Shown here piece after piece: positions 23,350 to 33,039 of a stretch of DNA of 43,012 nt; position 1 is the first letter of the stretch, and each line of letters starts with the position of its first letter. This stretch comes from an uncultured Sphingomonadales bacterium (GTDB lineage Bacteria; Pseudomonadota; Alphaproteobacteria; Sphingomonadales; Sphingomonadaceae). Made by a program: the position numbers and the translations under genes. A model generated the notes under the pieces. The model did not search any database and was not told the origin of the DNA. It was given only the letters and a program-made list of their open reading frames with translations. The stretch is taken from the NCBI GenBank assembly GCA_903923465.1, contig CAIXXP010000142.1, positions 1-43,012 on the forward strand. Reading direction: 5' to 3'.

Positions 23350-24837
23350 TCATGGCGTGGGCGGGGTGATGGGCGCGTCGTCCCACTGGCCGCCGATGGC
23401 CGCGATGAGCGAGACAGCGGCGGTCTGCCGGTCGACCTCATTGGCGACAAGGTTTTGCCGGGCGGCGTTGGCGATGGCCTTTTCCGTGGCAACCGTCGTG
23501 TAATCCACGGTGCCGGCCTGAAATTCATTGCGCGCGACAAGTTCGTTGCGGCCGGCGGCATTGGCCGCGGCGCTGAGGTCGGCATGCGAGGCCCGCGCCG
23601 CCGAGACGGTGGCGAGATTGTCCTCCACCTGCTGAAACGCCGCCAGCACCGTCTGGCGATAGGTGGCGACAGCCGCGTTATACTGCGCGCGGGCCTGGCG
23701 GACCCGGGCGCTGCGCGCGCCGAAATCGAGCAGGGTTTCGGCGGCCGAGGCGCCCAGCGACCAGAAGCTGGTGCTGGCGGCGAAAAGCTGGCCCAGCGTC
23801 GCGCTGGTGGAGCCCAGATTGGCCCCCAGCGAAACGGACGGGAAGAAGGCCGAGCGCTGGATGCCGATGCTGTAGTTGGCGGCCGCCACGCCGCGCTCTG
23901 CCGCCGCGACATCGGGGCGGCGTTGCAGGACCTGCGCGGGCACGACGCCGGGTACCTCGGGCATGGTGGGCGCCCAATCGGCCCGGGCAATGTGAAAGGT
24001 GGAGGGGTTTTCGCCCGCCAGCACCGCCACGGCGTCTTCCAGCGTCGCGCGCTGCCGATCGAGATCGCGCGCCGAAGCACGGGCGGAATCGAGCTGGGAT
24101 TCGGCGGTATCGACATCGGCCGGGGCGGCGGTTCCCACGGCCAGCTTGTTGCGGGCGATGGTCAGCGAGCGGGCGTAGCCGGCAACGGTATCGGCCTGCA
24201 GGGCAATCTGCGCGTCCACCCCGCGCAGTTGCAGATAGTCGCTGGCGAGTTCGGCCCGGGCGGACAGTGTGGCATTGGCGAGATCGGCAGCGCTGGCCTG
24301 CGCATTGGCCTTGGCCTGCCGTACCGTGTCGCCCAGCTTGCCCCACAGATCGGGCGCCCAGCTGGCGTTGAGCTGGGCGGTGTAGGTGGTGGGCGTGGCG
24401 GTGGCGGTGGTGGCGGTGGTGGCGGTGGTGGTGCCACGGCTGGCCAGCGTGCCGCTGCGGGTGACGCCGGCGGTGGCGCCCACCGTGGGGAACAGCGCGG
24501 CGCGGTCCTCGGCGACCACGGCGCGCGCCTGCAGATAGGCGGCGCGAGCGGCGGCGACGTTCTGATTGGTGACGACGACCTTGGCTTCCAGCGCATCCAG
24601 CGCGGGGTCGGCGAACAGGCGCCACCATTCACCCTTGGGCACGCCATCGGCCGGGGTGGCGGGAACCCAGCCGGGTGCGGCCTTAAAGGTGTCGGGCAGC
24701 GCCGGGGCCGGCTGGCCGGGGGCGGCGGGAATGGGCGTGGGCACGCGATAATGCGGCGACAGGCTGCAGGCGCCGAGGGCCAGCGCGAGGGTGGAGGCGA
24801 GAGCGGGGCGAAGGCGCCCGGTCGTGTCGGGGTTCAT
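23350..24837 (-). CDS. Outer-membrane efflux lipoprotein (NodT/OprM-type)
   Basis: A 495-residue TolC-superfamily channel protein. It has a lipoprotein signal with lipobox LGAC, lipidated cysteine at residue 24. Two repeats of long alpha-helical coiled-coil and beta segments follow, typical of the OEP family: the first includes WWRLFADPALDALEAKV and SWAPDLWGKLGDTVRQA, the second includes RRPDVAAAERGVAAAN. It forms the outer-membrane exit duct of the RND pump encoded upstream. ATG 24835-24837 overlaps the last RND permease stop by 4 nt (ATGA). A threonine/alanine-rich stretch near residues 138-150 is encoded by a 9-bp repeat. Confidence 0.93.
   Translation of the reverse strand: MNPDTTGRLRPALASTLALALGACSLSPHYRVPTPIPAAPGQPAPALPDTFKAAPGWVPATPADGVPKGEWWRLFADPALDALEAKVVVTNQNVAAARAAYLQARAVVAEDRAALFPTVGATAGVTRSGTLASRGTTTATTATTATATPTTYTAQLNASWAPDLWGKLGDTVRQAKANAQASAADLANATLSARAELASDYLQLRGVDAQIALQADTVAGYARSLTIARNKLAVGTAAPADVDTAESQLDSARASARDLDRQRATLEDAVAVLAGENPSTFHIARADWAPTMPEVPGVVPAQVLQRRPDVAAAERGVAAANYSIGIQRSAFFPSVSLGANLGSTSATLGQLFAASTSFWSLGASAAETLLDFGARSARVRQARAQYNAAVATYRQTVLAAFQQVEDNLATVSAARASHADLSAAANAAGRNELVARNEFQAGTVDYTTVATEKAIANAARQNLVANEVDRQTAAVSLIAAIGGQWDDAPITPPTP
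24401..24427. repeat. 9-bp microsatellite in the outer-membrane factor gene
   Basis: The unit GTGGCGGTG occurs three times without mismatch (24401-24427), with partial copies on both sides. On the coding strand it gives a Thr/Ala-rich run in the loop of the channel protein. It stays in frame, so slippage would change loop length only. Confidence 0.85.
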
Positions 24838-27800
24838 GCGGGTTCTCCCAGCGGCGCATCACCACCGGATTGCGGATGGCGGGACAGATAGGCCTCGTGC
24901 GGGCTGCGACGGCGCCACCTGTCGAGTGCGAGATAGACGACCGGCGTCGTCAGCAGGGTGAGGAACTGGCTGGCGATAAGACCGCCGATGATGGCAATGC
25001 CGAGGGGCCGGCGCAGTTCCGCGCCATCGCCAAAACCGATGGCCAGCGGCAGGGCGCCAAGGGCGGCGGCCAGCGTGGTCATCAGGATGGGGCGGAAGCG
25101 CAGCAGGCTGGCCTCGCGGATCGCCTCCAGCGGGGTAAGGCCCCGAGCGCGTTCGGCATCCAGCGCGAAATCGATGATGAGAATGGCGTTTTTCTTCACG
25201 ATGCCGATCAGCAGCACGATGCCGATCAGGGCGATGATGTCGAACTCGCCGCCGGTGACGATCAGCGCGAAGATCGCCCCCACGCCGGCCGACGGCAGGG
25301 TGGAGAGCACGGTCAGCGGGTGGATCGCGCTTTCATACAGGATGCCCAGCACGATGTAGATGGTGACGATCGCCGCGACGATCAGCATCGGGGTGCTGGA
25401 GGTGCTTTGCTGGAACGCCTTGGCGGTGCCGCCGAAATCGCCATGCACCGTGGCCGGCAGGCGCAGGCTGGCCTGCGTCTTGGCGATGGTCTGCGCCGCC
25501 TGCCCCAGCGAAATGCCGGGCGGCAGGTTGAACGAGACGGTGGCCGAGGGCTCGCCATCCGAGTGATTGACGTTGGCATTGGTGGAGGCCGAGGCCCATT
25601 GCGAAATCGCCGACAGCGGCACCATGGCCCGGGTGGTGGCGCTGACCGCGCTGCCCTGCGCCGCGCCCGAGCCCAATGCGGCATTGGCCGCGGTGATCGG
25701 CAGCGGCTGCGGCACGCCCGGCCCGGTGGGCAGGTAGAGGTTGTTGAGCGCTTCGGGCTTGCCGGCAAAGATCGGGTCGGCCTCCATCACCACGTGATAC
25801 TGGTTGAGCCCCTCATAAATCGAGGCCACCTGCCGCTGGCCGAAGGCATCGTACAGCGTGTTGTCCACCGTGGTCATGGGAATGCCGAGGCGCGCGGCGC
25901 TGTCGCGGTTGACATTGACGAAGGCGCTCGCCCCGGCATCCTGCACATCGATGTCGACATCGGTGATGGCGGAGGGCTGGGCCTTCAGCGCAGCGACCAG
26001 CTTGGCGCCGGCCTGTTGCAGCAGCGCGGCGTCATCGGCTTCCAGCACATATTGGTAGGTGGAGTTCGATTGCCGCCCGCCGACCGCCAGATCCTGCACC
26101 GGGTTCAGGAACAGGCTGATGCCGCGCACCCGCGACAGCTTGGGCCGCAGCCGGGTGATCACGTCCGTCACATTGTCGCGGTCTGCCCGGGGCTTCAGCA
26201 TGGCATACATGAAGCCGCCGCCCGCCCGGCTGCCGCCGGCAAAGGCGATGACATCGGACACCGCCGGATCGGATTTGACGATGCCCGCCACCTGGATGAA
26301 CTTGGCCTGCAACTGGCCGAAGGCGATCGACTGGTCGGCCCGCACGCCGCCCATCATCGAGCCGGTATCCTGCGCCGGGAAGAAGCCCTTTGGCGCGATG
26401 GTGATCAGATAGACGTTGAGCCCCACGGCGCCGGCCAGCAGCAGCAGCACCGCGCCGCGATTGTCCAGCGCCCAGTCGAGGCTGCGGGCATATTGGCGCT
26501 GGGCCGCATCGAACGCGCGGCGGGCATAGGCGAAGACGCGGTTTTCCTGCTCGTCGCTGCGCAATATGCGCGCGGCCAGCATCGGCGTGGTGGTCAGCGA
26601 GACGACGAGGCTGATCATTACCGCCGCCGTCATGGTGAGGGCGAATTCGCGGAACAGGCGCCCGACGATGCCCCCCATGAAGATCAGCGGCACGAACACC
26701 GCGACAAGACTCAGCGAGATCGACAGCACGGTGAAGCCCACCTCGCGGGCGCCCAGCAGCGCGGCGGGCAAGGGCTTCATGCCCCCCTCGATATGGCGGG
26801 CGATGTTCTCCACCACCACGATCGCGTCATCGACGACAAAGCCGGTGGAAACGGTGAGCGCCATCAGGCTGAGATTATCGAGCAGGAAGCCCGAGGCATA
26901 CATCACCCCCAGCGTGCCCAGCAGCGACACCACCACCGCCACCGCCGGGATCAGCGTGGCGCGCCAGCTGTGCAGGAACAGGCTGACCACCGCCACCACC
27001 AGCAGCGTGGCGATCAGCAGCGTCACCTCCACCTCGCGCAGCGAGGCGCGGATGGTGATGGTGCGGTCGGCCACCACCTCCAGCTTGATATCGGCGGGCA
27101 AGGCGGCGCGCAGGCCGGGCAGCTGCGCCTTCAGCCCATCCACCGTCTCGACGATATTGGCGCCGGGCTGGCGGCTGATGAGGATGGGCACCGCCTTGCG
27201 GCCGTTGAATATGCCCATGGTGCGCACATCTTCCGGGCCATCCTTCACCGTGGCGATGTCGGCCAGACGCACCGCCGCGCCGCCGCGCCAGGCGATGATC
27301 AGCGGGGCGAAATCGACCGCGTGGAGGCTGGCCTGGTTGGAATAGATCTGCCACGCCATGCCTTTGCCTTGCGCATCCGTCGCCTCGAACACGCCGCGCG
27401 GGCGGTTGGCGCTGGCCGATTGCAGGGCGGTGCGCACATCTTCCAGCGCGATGCCGGCGCGCGACAGGGCCAAGGGGTTCAGCTCGATCCGCACCGAGGG
27501 CAGCGCCGCGCCGCCCAGCTCGACATTGCCCACGCCATTCACCTGCAGCAGCCGCTGCTGCACGATGTTCGAGACGGCATCGTAGATTTCGCTGGGGCTG
27601 CGCGTGGGCGAGGTGAGCGCGAGGATCAGGATCGGCGCCTCGGCCGGGTTCATCTTGCGATAGGAGGGATTGGTCTTCAGGCTGGCGGGAAGGTCGGCGC
27701 GGGCGGCGTTGATTGCCGCCTGCACATCGCGCGCGGCGCCATCGATGTTGCGGGCGAGATCGAATTGCAGGGTCAACTGGCTGGAGCCAAGGCCCGAGCG

Positions 27801-28046
27801 CGAGGTCATTTCGCTGACCCCGGCGATGGCGCCCAGATGGCGCTCCAGCGGCGAGGCGACGGTGCTGGCCATGGTGGAGGGGCTGGCGCCGGGCATGTTG
27901 GCCTGCACCATGATCGTGGGGAAATCGATGGCGGGCAGCGGTGCCACCGGCAGGTTGAAGAAGGCGGCTACCCCGGCCATCATCACGCCGATGGTCACCA
28001 GCAAGGTGCCCACCGGCCGGCGGATGAAGGGTGCCGAGAGGTTCAC
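24834..28046 (-). CDS. mdtC: RND multidrug efflux permease (MdtC-type)
   Basis: A 1070-residue inner-membrane proton/drug antiporter of the HAE1 RND family. The N-terminus (LSAPFIRRPVGTLLVTIGVMM) and the double aspartate in TM4 (VVDDAIVVVENIARH), needed for proton relay, are present. Twelve hydrophobic segments and two large periplasmic loops fit the family length. It pairs with the preceding permease, as MdtB and MdtC form a heterotrimer in enterobacteria; the pairing here is inferred from gene order. GTG 28044-28046 overlaps the upstream permease stop (GTGA), and its own stop overlaps the outer-membrane factor. Substrates are unknown; E. coli MdtABC exports bile salts and novobiocin. Confidence 0.92.
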   Translation of the reverse strand: MNLSAPFIRRPVGTLLVTIGVMMAGVAAFFNLPVAPLPAIDFPTIMVQANMPGASPSTMASTVASPLERHLGAIAGVSEMTSRSGLGSSQLTLQFDLARNIDGAARDVQAAINAARADLPASLKTNPSYRKMNPAEAPILILALTSPTRSPSEIYDAVSNIVQQRLLQVNGVGNVELGGAALPSVRIELNPLALSRAGIALEDVRTALQSASANRPRGVFEATDAQGKGMAWQIYSNQASLHAVDFAPLIIAWRGGAAVRLADIATVKDGPEDVRTMGIFNGRKAVPILISRQPGANIVETVDGLKAQLPGLRAALPADIKLEVVADRTITIRASLREVEVTLLIATLLVVAVVSLFLHSWRATLIPAVAVVVSLLGTLGVMYASGFLLDNLSLMALTVSTGFVVDDAIVVVENIARHIEGGMKPLPAALLGAREVGFTVLSISLSLVAVFVPLIFMGGIVGRLFREFALTMTAAVMISLVVSLTTTPMLAARILRSDEQENRVFAYARRAFDAAQRQYARSLDWALDNRGAVLLLLAGAVGLNVYLITIAPKGFFPAQDTGSMMGGVRADQSIAFGQLQAKFIQVAGIVKSDPAVSDVIAFAGGSRAGGGFMYAMLKPRADRDNVTDVITRLRPKLSRVRGISLFLNPVQDLAVGGRQSNSTYQYVLEADDAALLQQAGAKLVAALKAQPSAITDVDIDVQDAGASAFVNVNRDSAARLGIPMTTVDNTLYDAFGQRQVASIYEGLNQYHVVMEADPIFAGKPEALNNLYLPTGPGVPQPLPITAANAALGSGAAQGSAVSATTRAMVPLSAISQWASASTNANVNHSDGEPSATVSFNLPPGISLGQAAQTIAKTQASLRLPATVHGDFGGTAKAFQQSTSSTPMLIVAAIVTIYIVLGILYESAIHPLTVLSTLPSAGVGAIFALIVTGGEFDIIALIGIVLLIGIVKKNAILIIDFALDAERARGLTPLEAIREASLLRFRPILMTTLAAALGALPLAIGFGDGAELRRPLGIAIIGGLIASQFLTLLTTPVVYLALDRWRRRSPHEAYLSRHPQSGGDAPLGEPA

Positions 28047-31000
28047 GCCGGCTCCTGGCCCGGGGCGCCCTCGCCCGTGGGGGTGCCCGTGGGGTTGCCC
28101 CCAGGATTGCCCGCAGTATAGGTTGTGCGGGCGGAGCGGCGCGCCTCGCGGCCCTCGCGCAGGTGCTCGAACCCGAGGAAGATGACCGGGGTGGTGAACA
28201 GCGTGAGCACCTGGCTGAGGATGAGCCCGCCGGCGATGGCCAGACCCAGCGGCTGGCGCAGTTCATGCCCCATGCCGCTGCCCAGCATCAGCGGAATGGC
28301 GGCGAACAGCGCGGCAAAGGTGGTCATCATGATCGGGCGGAAACGCAGATGCGCGGCGCGGCGGATGGCGGCCCCGGCATCCAGCCCATCCTCGCGCATG
28401 GCGGCCAGGGCGAAGTCGATCATCATGATCGCGTTCTTCTTCACGATGCCGATCAGCAGCACGATGCCGATAATGCCGATAACCCCGAGACCATAGCCGG
28501 ACAGCGACAGGGCGATGAGTGCGCCCAGGCCCGCGGAGGGCAGGGTCGAGATGATCGTCAGCGGGTGGATGAAGCTCTCGTAGAGCACGCCCAGCACGAT
28601 ATAGACCACGACGATTGCGGCCAGCACCAGCCACAGTTCGTTGCCCAGCGCCGACTGGAAGGCGCTCGCGGCGCCCGAGAAATCGGTGGTGAGCGACGGC
28701 GGCAGGCCGATCTGGCCCTCCACCCGCTCGATGGCAGAAACCGCCTCGCCGAGCGAGACGCCCGGGGCGAGATCGAAGCCGATGGTGGCGGCGGGGAACT
28801 GTGCCTCGCGCGCCTGCACCAGTGGCGCGGTGCCTTCGCGGATGGTCGCCACCGTGCCCAGCGGCACCGTGCCGCCACCGGGGAGCGGAATATAGAGCTG
28901 CGCCAGCCCGGCGGGATCGCGGAGCATCTGGCCGGTCGCCTGCAGGATCACGCGGTTCTGGCTGGACTGGGTGTAGATCGTCGAGACGATGCGCTGGCCG
29001 AAGGCATCATACAGCGCGTTATCCACCGCCAGCGCCGACAGGCCGAGGCGGGCGGCGGCGTCGCGGTTGATATCGACGATGACCGCCCTGCCCTGCCCCA
29101 GCACATTGGCGTTGATGCCGCGCAGCGAGGGTTCATCCTTCAGCCGGTCGGCCAGCTTCAGGCCCCAGGTATCGACCAGCGCCTGATCGGCGCCCTGCAG
29201 GCTGAAGCGATAGGGGGTGATGCCGGCCTCGGTATCGATGGTGAGATCCTGCACCGGCTGGAAATAGAGCTTGGCCCCCGGAATCGCATCGGCCCGCGAT
29301 TGCAGCGAATTGAGGACCTTGGTCAGGCTGTCGCGATCACCCAGCGGCTTCAGATTGATCAGCATTCGCCCCTGATTGAGCGTGGGGTTCACCCCATCCA
29401 CCCCGACCGAGGAGCTGAGGCTCTGCACCGAGGGGTCGTCCAGCAGGGTGGAGGCGACCTGCTGCTGCAGCTTGGCCATCGGCACATAGCCGATATCCTG
29501 CGCGGCGATGGTGGTGGCGGCGACCTGGCCGGTATCCTGCGTGGGGAACAGGTCCTTGGGGATCAGCCACACCAGCAGCACCGTCAGCACGATGGAGCCG
29601 GCGAACACCGCCAGCGTCAGCCCGGTGCGGGCCAGCACCCATTCGAGGGCGCCGGTGTAGGCGTCGGTCAGCCGGTCGAAGCCGCCGCGCACCTTTTCCA
29701 CCACCTTGTAGTGGCGCTCTTCCTGTTCGGGACGCAGCCAGCGCGCGGCCAGCATCGGCACCAGTGTGAGCGCCACCACCGCCGACAGCACGATGGTGAC
29801 CGCGAGGCTGATGGCGAATTCGCGGAACAGCCGCCCCACCACATCGCCCATGAACAGCAGCGGGATCAGCACCGCCACCAGCGACACGGTGAGGCTGATG
29901 ATGGTGAAGCCGATCTCGCTGGCGCCCTTCAGCGCGGCGTCGAAGGGCTTCATCCCGGCTTCGATGTGCCGGGCGATGTTCTCGATGACGACGATGGCAT
30001 CATCCACCACGAAGCCGCTGGCGATGGTGAGGGCCATGAGGCTGAGGTTGTTGATGGAAAAGCCCAGCTCCCACATCACCGCGAAGGCGCCGATCAGGCT
30101 GAGCGGCACCGAGATTCCGGCAACCACCGTGGCGCGCAAAGATCCGAGGAACAGGAATATGACGAGCACCACCAGCAGCACCGACACCACCAGCTCGAAT
30201 TCGACATCGGACACCGATGCGCGGATGCCGGCGGTGCGATCGGTCAGCAGCGTCACATGCACATCGGCGGGAAGCTGCGCCTCCAGCCCGGGCAGATCGG
30301 CCTGAATGCGGTTGACCGTGGCGATGACATTGGCGCCCGGCTGGCGCTGCACGTCGATGATCACCGCGGGCGTGCGGTTCATCCATGAGCCGGTGCGCAC
30401 ATTCTCGATCGAATCGTCGATGCTGGCGACTTCTGACAGGCGCACGGGCGCGCCGTTGGTATAGGCGATGACGAGGCTGCGATAATCGGCCGCGCTGGAA
30501 AGCTGGTCATTGGCGTCGATGGTCCAGCTTTTGGTTACGCCATCGAAGCTGCCCTTGGCGATGTTGGCATTGGCATTGCCGATGGCGGTGCGGATGGTCT
30601 CGAGGCTGAGGCCCCGCGCGGCCAGCGCCGGCACATTGGCGGTAATGCGCACGGCGGGGCGCTGTCCGCCCGAAATGCTGACCAGACCCACGCCCGATTC
30701 CTGCGCGATCTTGTTCGAGAACTGGCGCTCGACAATGCCCTCCACCTCGCCCAGCGGCCGGGTGGAGGAGGCAACGCCAAGGGTGATGATCGGCGCATCG
30801 GCCGGGTTGACCTTGGCATAGACCGGCGGCGCCGGCAGATCGGAGGGCAGCAGCGTTCCTGCCGCGTTGATCGAGGCCTGCACTTCCTGCTCGGCGATAT
30901 CCAGCGGCAGGTCGAGATTGAATTGCAGCGTGATGACCGAGGCGCCGGCGGAGGAATTAGAGGTCATCCGCGTCAGGCCCGGCATCTGGCCGAACTGGCG

Positions 31001-31303
31001 CTCCAGCGGGCTGGTGACGGTGAGCGCCATCACATCGGGGCTGGCGCCGGGATAGAGCGTGCGCACCTGTATCGTCGGGTAATCCACCTGCGGCAGCGCC
31101 GAGAGCGGCAGCTGGCCATAGGCGATGAGCCCGGCCAGCAGCAGCGCCAGCATCAGCAGCGTGGTGGCCACCGGGCGCAGGATGAACGGGCGCGATGGGC
31201 CGCCCGCCTCGGTCAGGTCCGGCCCGGCTGGGGGCGGCGGAGATGGCGGGGCGCCGGTCGCCGGGTCCGGCGCCGGGTCGGCGGGGTCGCGGGTATCGGT
31301 CAT
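28043..31303 (-). CDS. mdtB: RND multidrug efflux permease (MdtB-type)
   Basis: A 1086-residue RND permease, the first of two in the operon. A proline/glycine-rich cytoplasmic N-terminus of about 35 residues, longer than usual, precedes FILRPVATTLLMLALLLAG (TM1). The TM4 aspartate pair is in VVDDAIVVIENIARH, and the TM10-11 region has GIVGIVLLIG-type helices ending in KKNAIMMIDFA. It is predicted to associate with the downstream permease, the upstream periplasmic adaptor and the outer-membrane lipoprotein. ATG 31301-31303 overlaps the adaptor stop by 4 nt. All four genes are therefore co-translated, a strong sign of fixed stoichiometry. Confidence 0.92.
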   Translation of the reverse strand: MTDTRDPADPAPDPATGAPPSPPPPAGPDLTEAGGPSRPFILRPVATTLLMLALLLAGLIAYGQLPLSALPQVDYPTIQVRTLYPGASPDVMALTVTSPLERQFGQMPGLTRMTSNSSAGASVITLQFNLDLPLDIAEQEVQASINAAGTLLPSDLPAPPVYAKVNPADAPIITLGVASSTRPLGEVEGIVERQFSNKIAQESGVGLVSISGGQRPAVRITANVPALAARGLSLETIRTAIGNANANIAKGSFDGVTKSWTIDANDQLSSAADYRSLVIAYTNGAPVRLSEVASIDDSIENVRTGSWMNRTPAVIIDVQRQPGANVIATVNRIQADLPGLEAQLPADVHVTLLTDRTAGIRASVSDVEFELVVSVLLVVLVIFLFLGSLRATVVAGISVPLSLIGAFAVMWELGFSINNLSLMALTIASGFVVDDAIVVIENIARHIEAGMKPFDAALKGASEIGFTIISLTVSLVAVLIPLLFMGDVVGRLFREFAISLAVTIVLSAVVALTLVPMLAARWLRPEQEERHYKVVEKVRGGFDRLTDAYTGALEWVLARTGLTLAVFAGSIVLTVLLVWLIPKDLFPTQDTGQVAATTIAAQDIGYVPMAKLQQQVASTLLDDPSVQSLSSSVGVDGVNPTLNQGRMLINLKPLGDRDSLTKVLNSLQSRADAIPGAKLYFQPVQDLTIDTEAGITPYRFSLQGADQALVDTWGLKLADRLKDEPSLRGINANVLGQGRAVIVDINRDAAARLGLSALAVDNALYDAFGQRIVSTIYTQSSQNRVILQATGQMLRDPAGLAQLYIPLPGGGTVPLGTVATIREGTAPLVQAREAQFPAATIGFDLAPGVSLGEAVSAIERVEGQIGLPPSLTTDFSGAASAFQSALGNELWLVLAAIVVVYIVLGVLYESFIHPLTIISTLPSAGLGALIALSLSGYGLGVIGIIGIVLLIGIVKKNAIMMIDFALAAMREDGLDAGAAIRRAAHLRFRPIMMTTFAALFAAIPLMLGSGMGHELRQPLGLAIAGGLILSQVLTLFTTPVIFLGFEHLREGREARRSARTTYTAGNPGGNPTGTPTGEGAPGQEPA

Positions 31304-32586
31304 TGGCCCGGCGCGGGGTGCTTGTGGTGATGCTGGCCGGGCTGGCCGGAAGCATCCGCTGCGCCGTTAGGGCTCCCCTGAGAGCCGGCATGAGAACCGG
31401 CATGAGGTCCGGCGCCAGAACCGGCATCCGACCCGCCGGGACCGCCCCGCGGCGGCCGCACGGTCGAGCCATCGTCCAGCCCGTCGGCACCCTCGCTGAC
31501 CACCGTCTGCCCGGCACGCAGGCCGGAGAGGACGGCGATGCGGCTGCCATCGCTGGGGCCGGTGTGCACGACGACCAGCTTCACGGTCTTGTCGGGCTTC
31601 AGCACGAAAACGAAATCGCCCGGGGCACCGTGGCGCACCGCGCTGACCGGCACCACCGGCGTCGCCCGCAGCGTGTTCACCAGCATGGTCACATTGACGA
31701 ACTGGTTGGGAAACAGCGCCAGCCGCGCGCCGCTGCCGGTGTTCGCGAAACGGGCCTTTGCCTTCACGGTGCCGGTGGTGGTGTCGATCTGGTTGTCGAA
31801 GGTGGAGAATTGCCCCTGCGCCAGCGGGGTCTTGTTGTCCTGGTCGAGCGCGGTCACCGGCAGGCCTTGCGCCGTGGCCACCTGCGCGCGAATGGCGGCG
31901 AGCTGGTTCTGCGGCAGGGCGAACTGGATGTCGATGGGATTGGTGCGGGTGACGGTGGCGATGCCGTTCACGTCGCCCGGGGTGACATAGCTGCCAACCG
32001 AGACCTGCTTCAGGCCGATCTGCCCGGTAAAGGGCGCCTTGATCGCGGCGTAATCGAGGTTGAGCCGGGCGCTGCCGATGGTGGCGCGATCGGCCCCGAC
32101 GGTGCCCTGGAGCTGCTTGACGGTAGCGGCCTGCGTATCGACCTGCTGGCGGGCGATGGACTGCTCGGACAGCAGTTTTTGATAGCGGGCCAGATCCACC
32201 CGCGCGGCATCGAGCAGCGCGCTGTCGCGGGCGAGGTTTGACTGATCCTGTTGCAGCGCCAGCCGGTAGGGGCGCGGGTCGATCTGGGCAATCACCTGGC
32301 CGGCACGCACCATCTGCCCCTCGGTGAAGCGGACCGCGACGATGTTGCCGGCAAGCTGGGTGTGAATAACGGCGGTATCGATGGGCGTGACGGTGCCGAT
32401 GGCCGAGACGGTGACCAGCATGTCGGCCAGTTCCACCCGCGCGACGTTCACCGCCGCGACCGGGCGGCCCTGCTTGGCGTTTTTCGTTGCGCCCAGCCCG
32501 GCGAACCAGCGGCCGATCAGGGCCACGGCGACCAGCGCGAGCACGATGAGCACGATGCCCGGCCAGCCGCGCGGCCACTTGCGCAC
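31300..32586 (-). CDS. mdtA: RND periplasmic adaptor (MdtA-type) with His-rich tail
   Basis: A membrane-fusion protein linking the RND permeases to the outer-membrane channel. It has an N-terminal membrane anchor (IVLIVLALVAVALIG), the lipoyl/hairpin region (AGNIVAVRFTEGQMVRAGQVIAQIDPRPY), and the matching half-motif IKAPFTGQIGLKQVSVGSYV. The C-terminal ~60 residues are an unusual Gly/Ser/Ala-rich repeat tail ending in HHHKHPAPGQ, perhaps metal-binding. The start is uncertain. GTG 32584-32586 has no clear ribosome site. CTG 32638-32640, in frame and 7 nt after GGAG, would add 18 residues. The nearby ATG at about 32653 is out of frame. Confidence 0.9.
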   Translation of the reverse strand: MRKWPRGWPGIVLIVLALVAVALIGRWFAGLGATKNAKQGRPVAAVNVARVELADMLVTVSAIGTVTPIDTAVIHTQLAGNIVAVRFTEGQMVRAGQVIAQIDPRPYRLALQQDQSNLARDSALLDAARVDLARYQKLLSEQSIARQQVDTQAATVKQLQGTVGADRATIGSARLNLDYAAIKAPFTGQIGLKQVSVGSYVTPGDVNGIATVTRTNPIDIQFALPQNQLAAIRAQVATAQGLPVTALDQDNKTPLAQGQFSTFDNQIDTTTGTVKAKARFANTGSGARLALFPNQFVNVTMLVNTLRATPVVPVSAVRHGAPGDFVFVLKPDKTVKLVVVHTGPSDGSRIAVLSGLRAGQTVVSEGADGLDDGSTVRPPRGGPGGSDAGSGAGPHAGSHAGSQGSPNGAADASGQPGQHHHKHPAPGQ

Positions 32587-33039
32587 GATGGCCCAGCGCG
32601 GCGGCTGGTCGGCGGCATCGGAAGGATGGTCGGTAACCAGAGGAAATCTCCATTGTGGTGCGGGCGGCCGCTGCCGGCAGCGTGTTGCCCATGATGACGC
32701 ACCGCAGGCAACTTATAAATTGTGATAATGAGTCGCGAGCGGGGGATGTTCCATGCCGGGCTGGCGCGATGGAGGCGCAACCTGCGAATTCCACGGCCAA
32801 AAATCGGCGCTGGCGGGTGGCGCCGCCGCTGCTGGCGGGCATGCCGGCGGGTATGGTGGGCCCTGCCGGGCACCTCCGCTTGCGACAATTAGCGAAAACC
32901 AGACGTTGGTGACAATTCGTGACTGGCGATTTGGCCACGACGCCCTAAAACCGCACCCTGCGGGACCACGACGGCCGACGGGAGCAGCATGGCTGCGCCT
33001 GCCGGGTGCCAGGCCCTTCCGACAACTGGAGTATTGCCC
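32587..33039. promoter_or_regulatory. Divergent region between efflux operon and cytochrome genes
   Basis: A 453-nt gap holding the leftward efflux promoter and the rightward cytochrome promoter. An A/T-rich stretch at 32712-32729 (TTATAAATTGTGATAA) may hold the efflux -10. A near-direct repeat built on GACAATT occurs at 32884-32890 and 32911-32917, 27 nt apart, each followed by (A/C)G(C/T)GA; an inverted CACAATT lies at 32718-32724. These could be sites for one regulator. Up to ~18 codons at the left end may belong to the adaptor if its CTG start is used. Confidence 0.4.

Noticed and set aside
24870..28121. Very long open frame (over 1000 codons) antisense to the MdtC-type permease
   Set aside because: It is His/Arg/Gly-rich with no recognisable domain and mirrors the real permease frame exactly. 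High GC content removes stop codons from the opposite strand.
28031..30388. Long open frame antisense to the MdtB-type permease
   Set aside because: Same GC-shadow effect; the opposite strand encodes an unmistakable RND permease.
32989..33039. Longer cytochrome c' start at ATG 32989
   Set aside because: It would put 17 non-signal residues before a normal signal peptide; ATG 33040 has a GGAG site.
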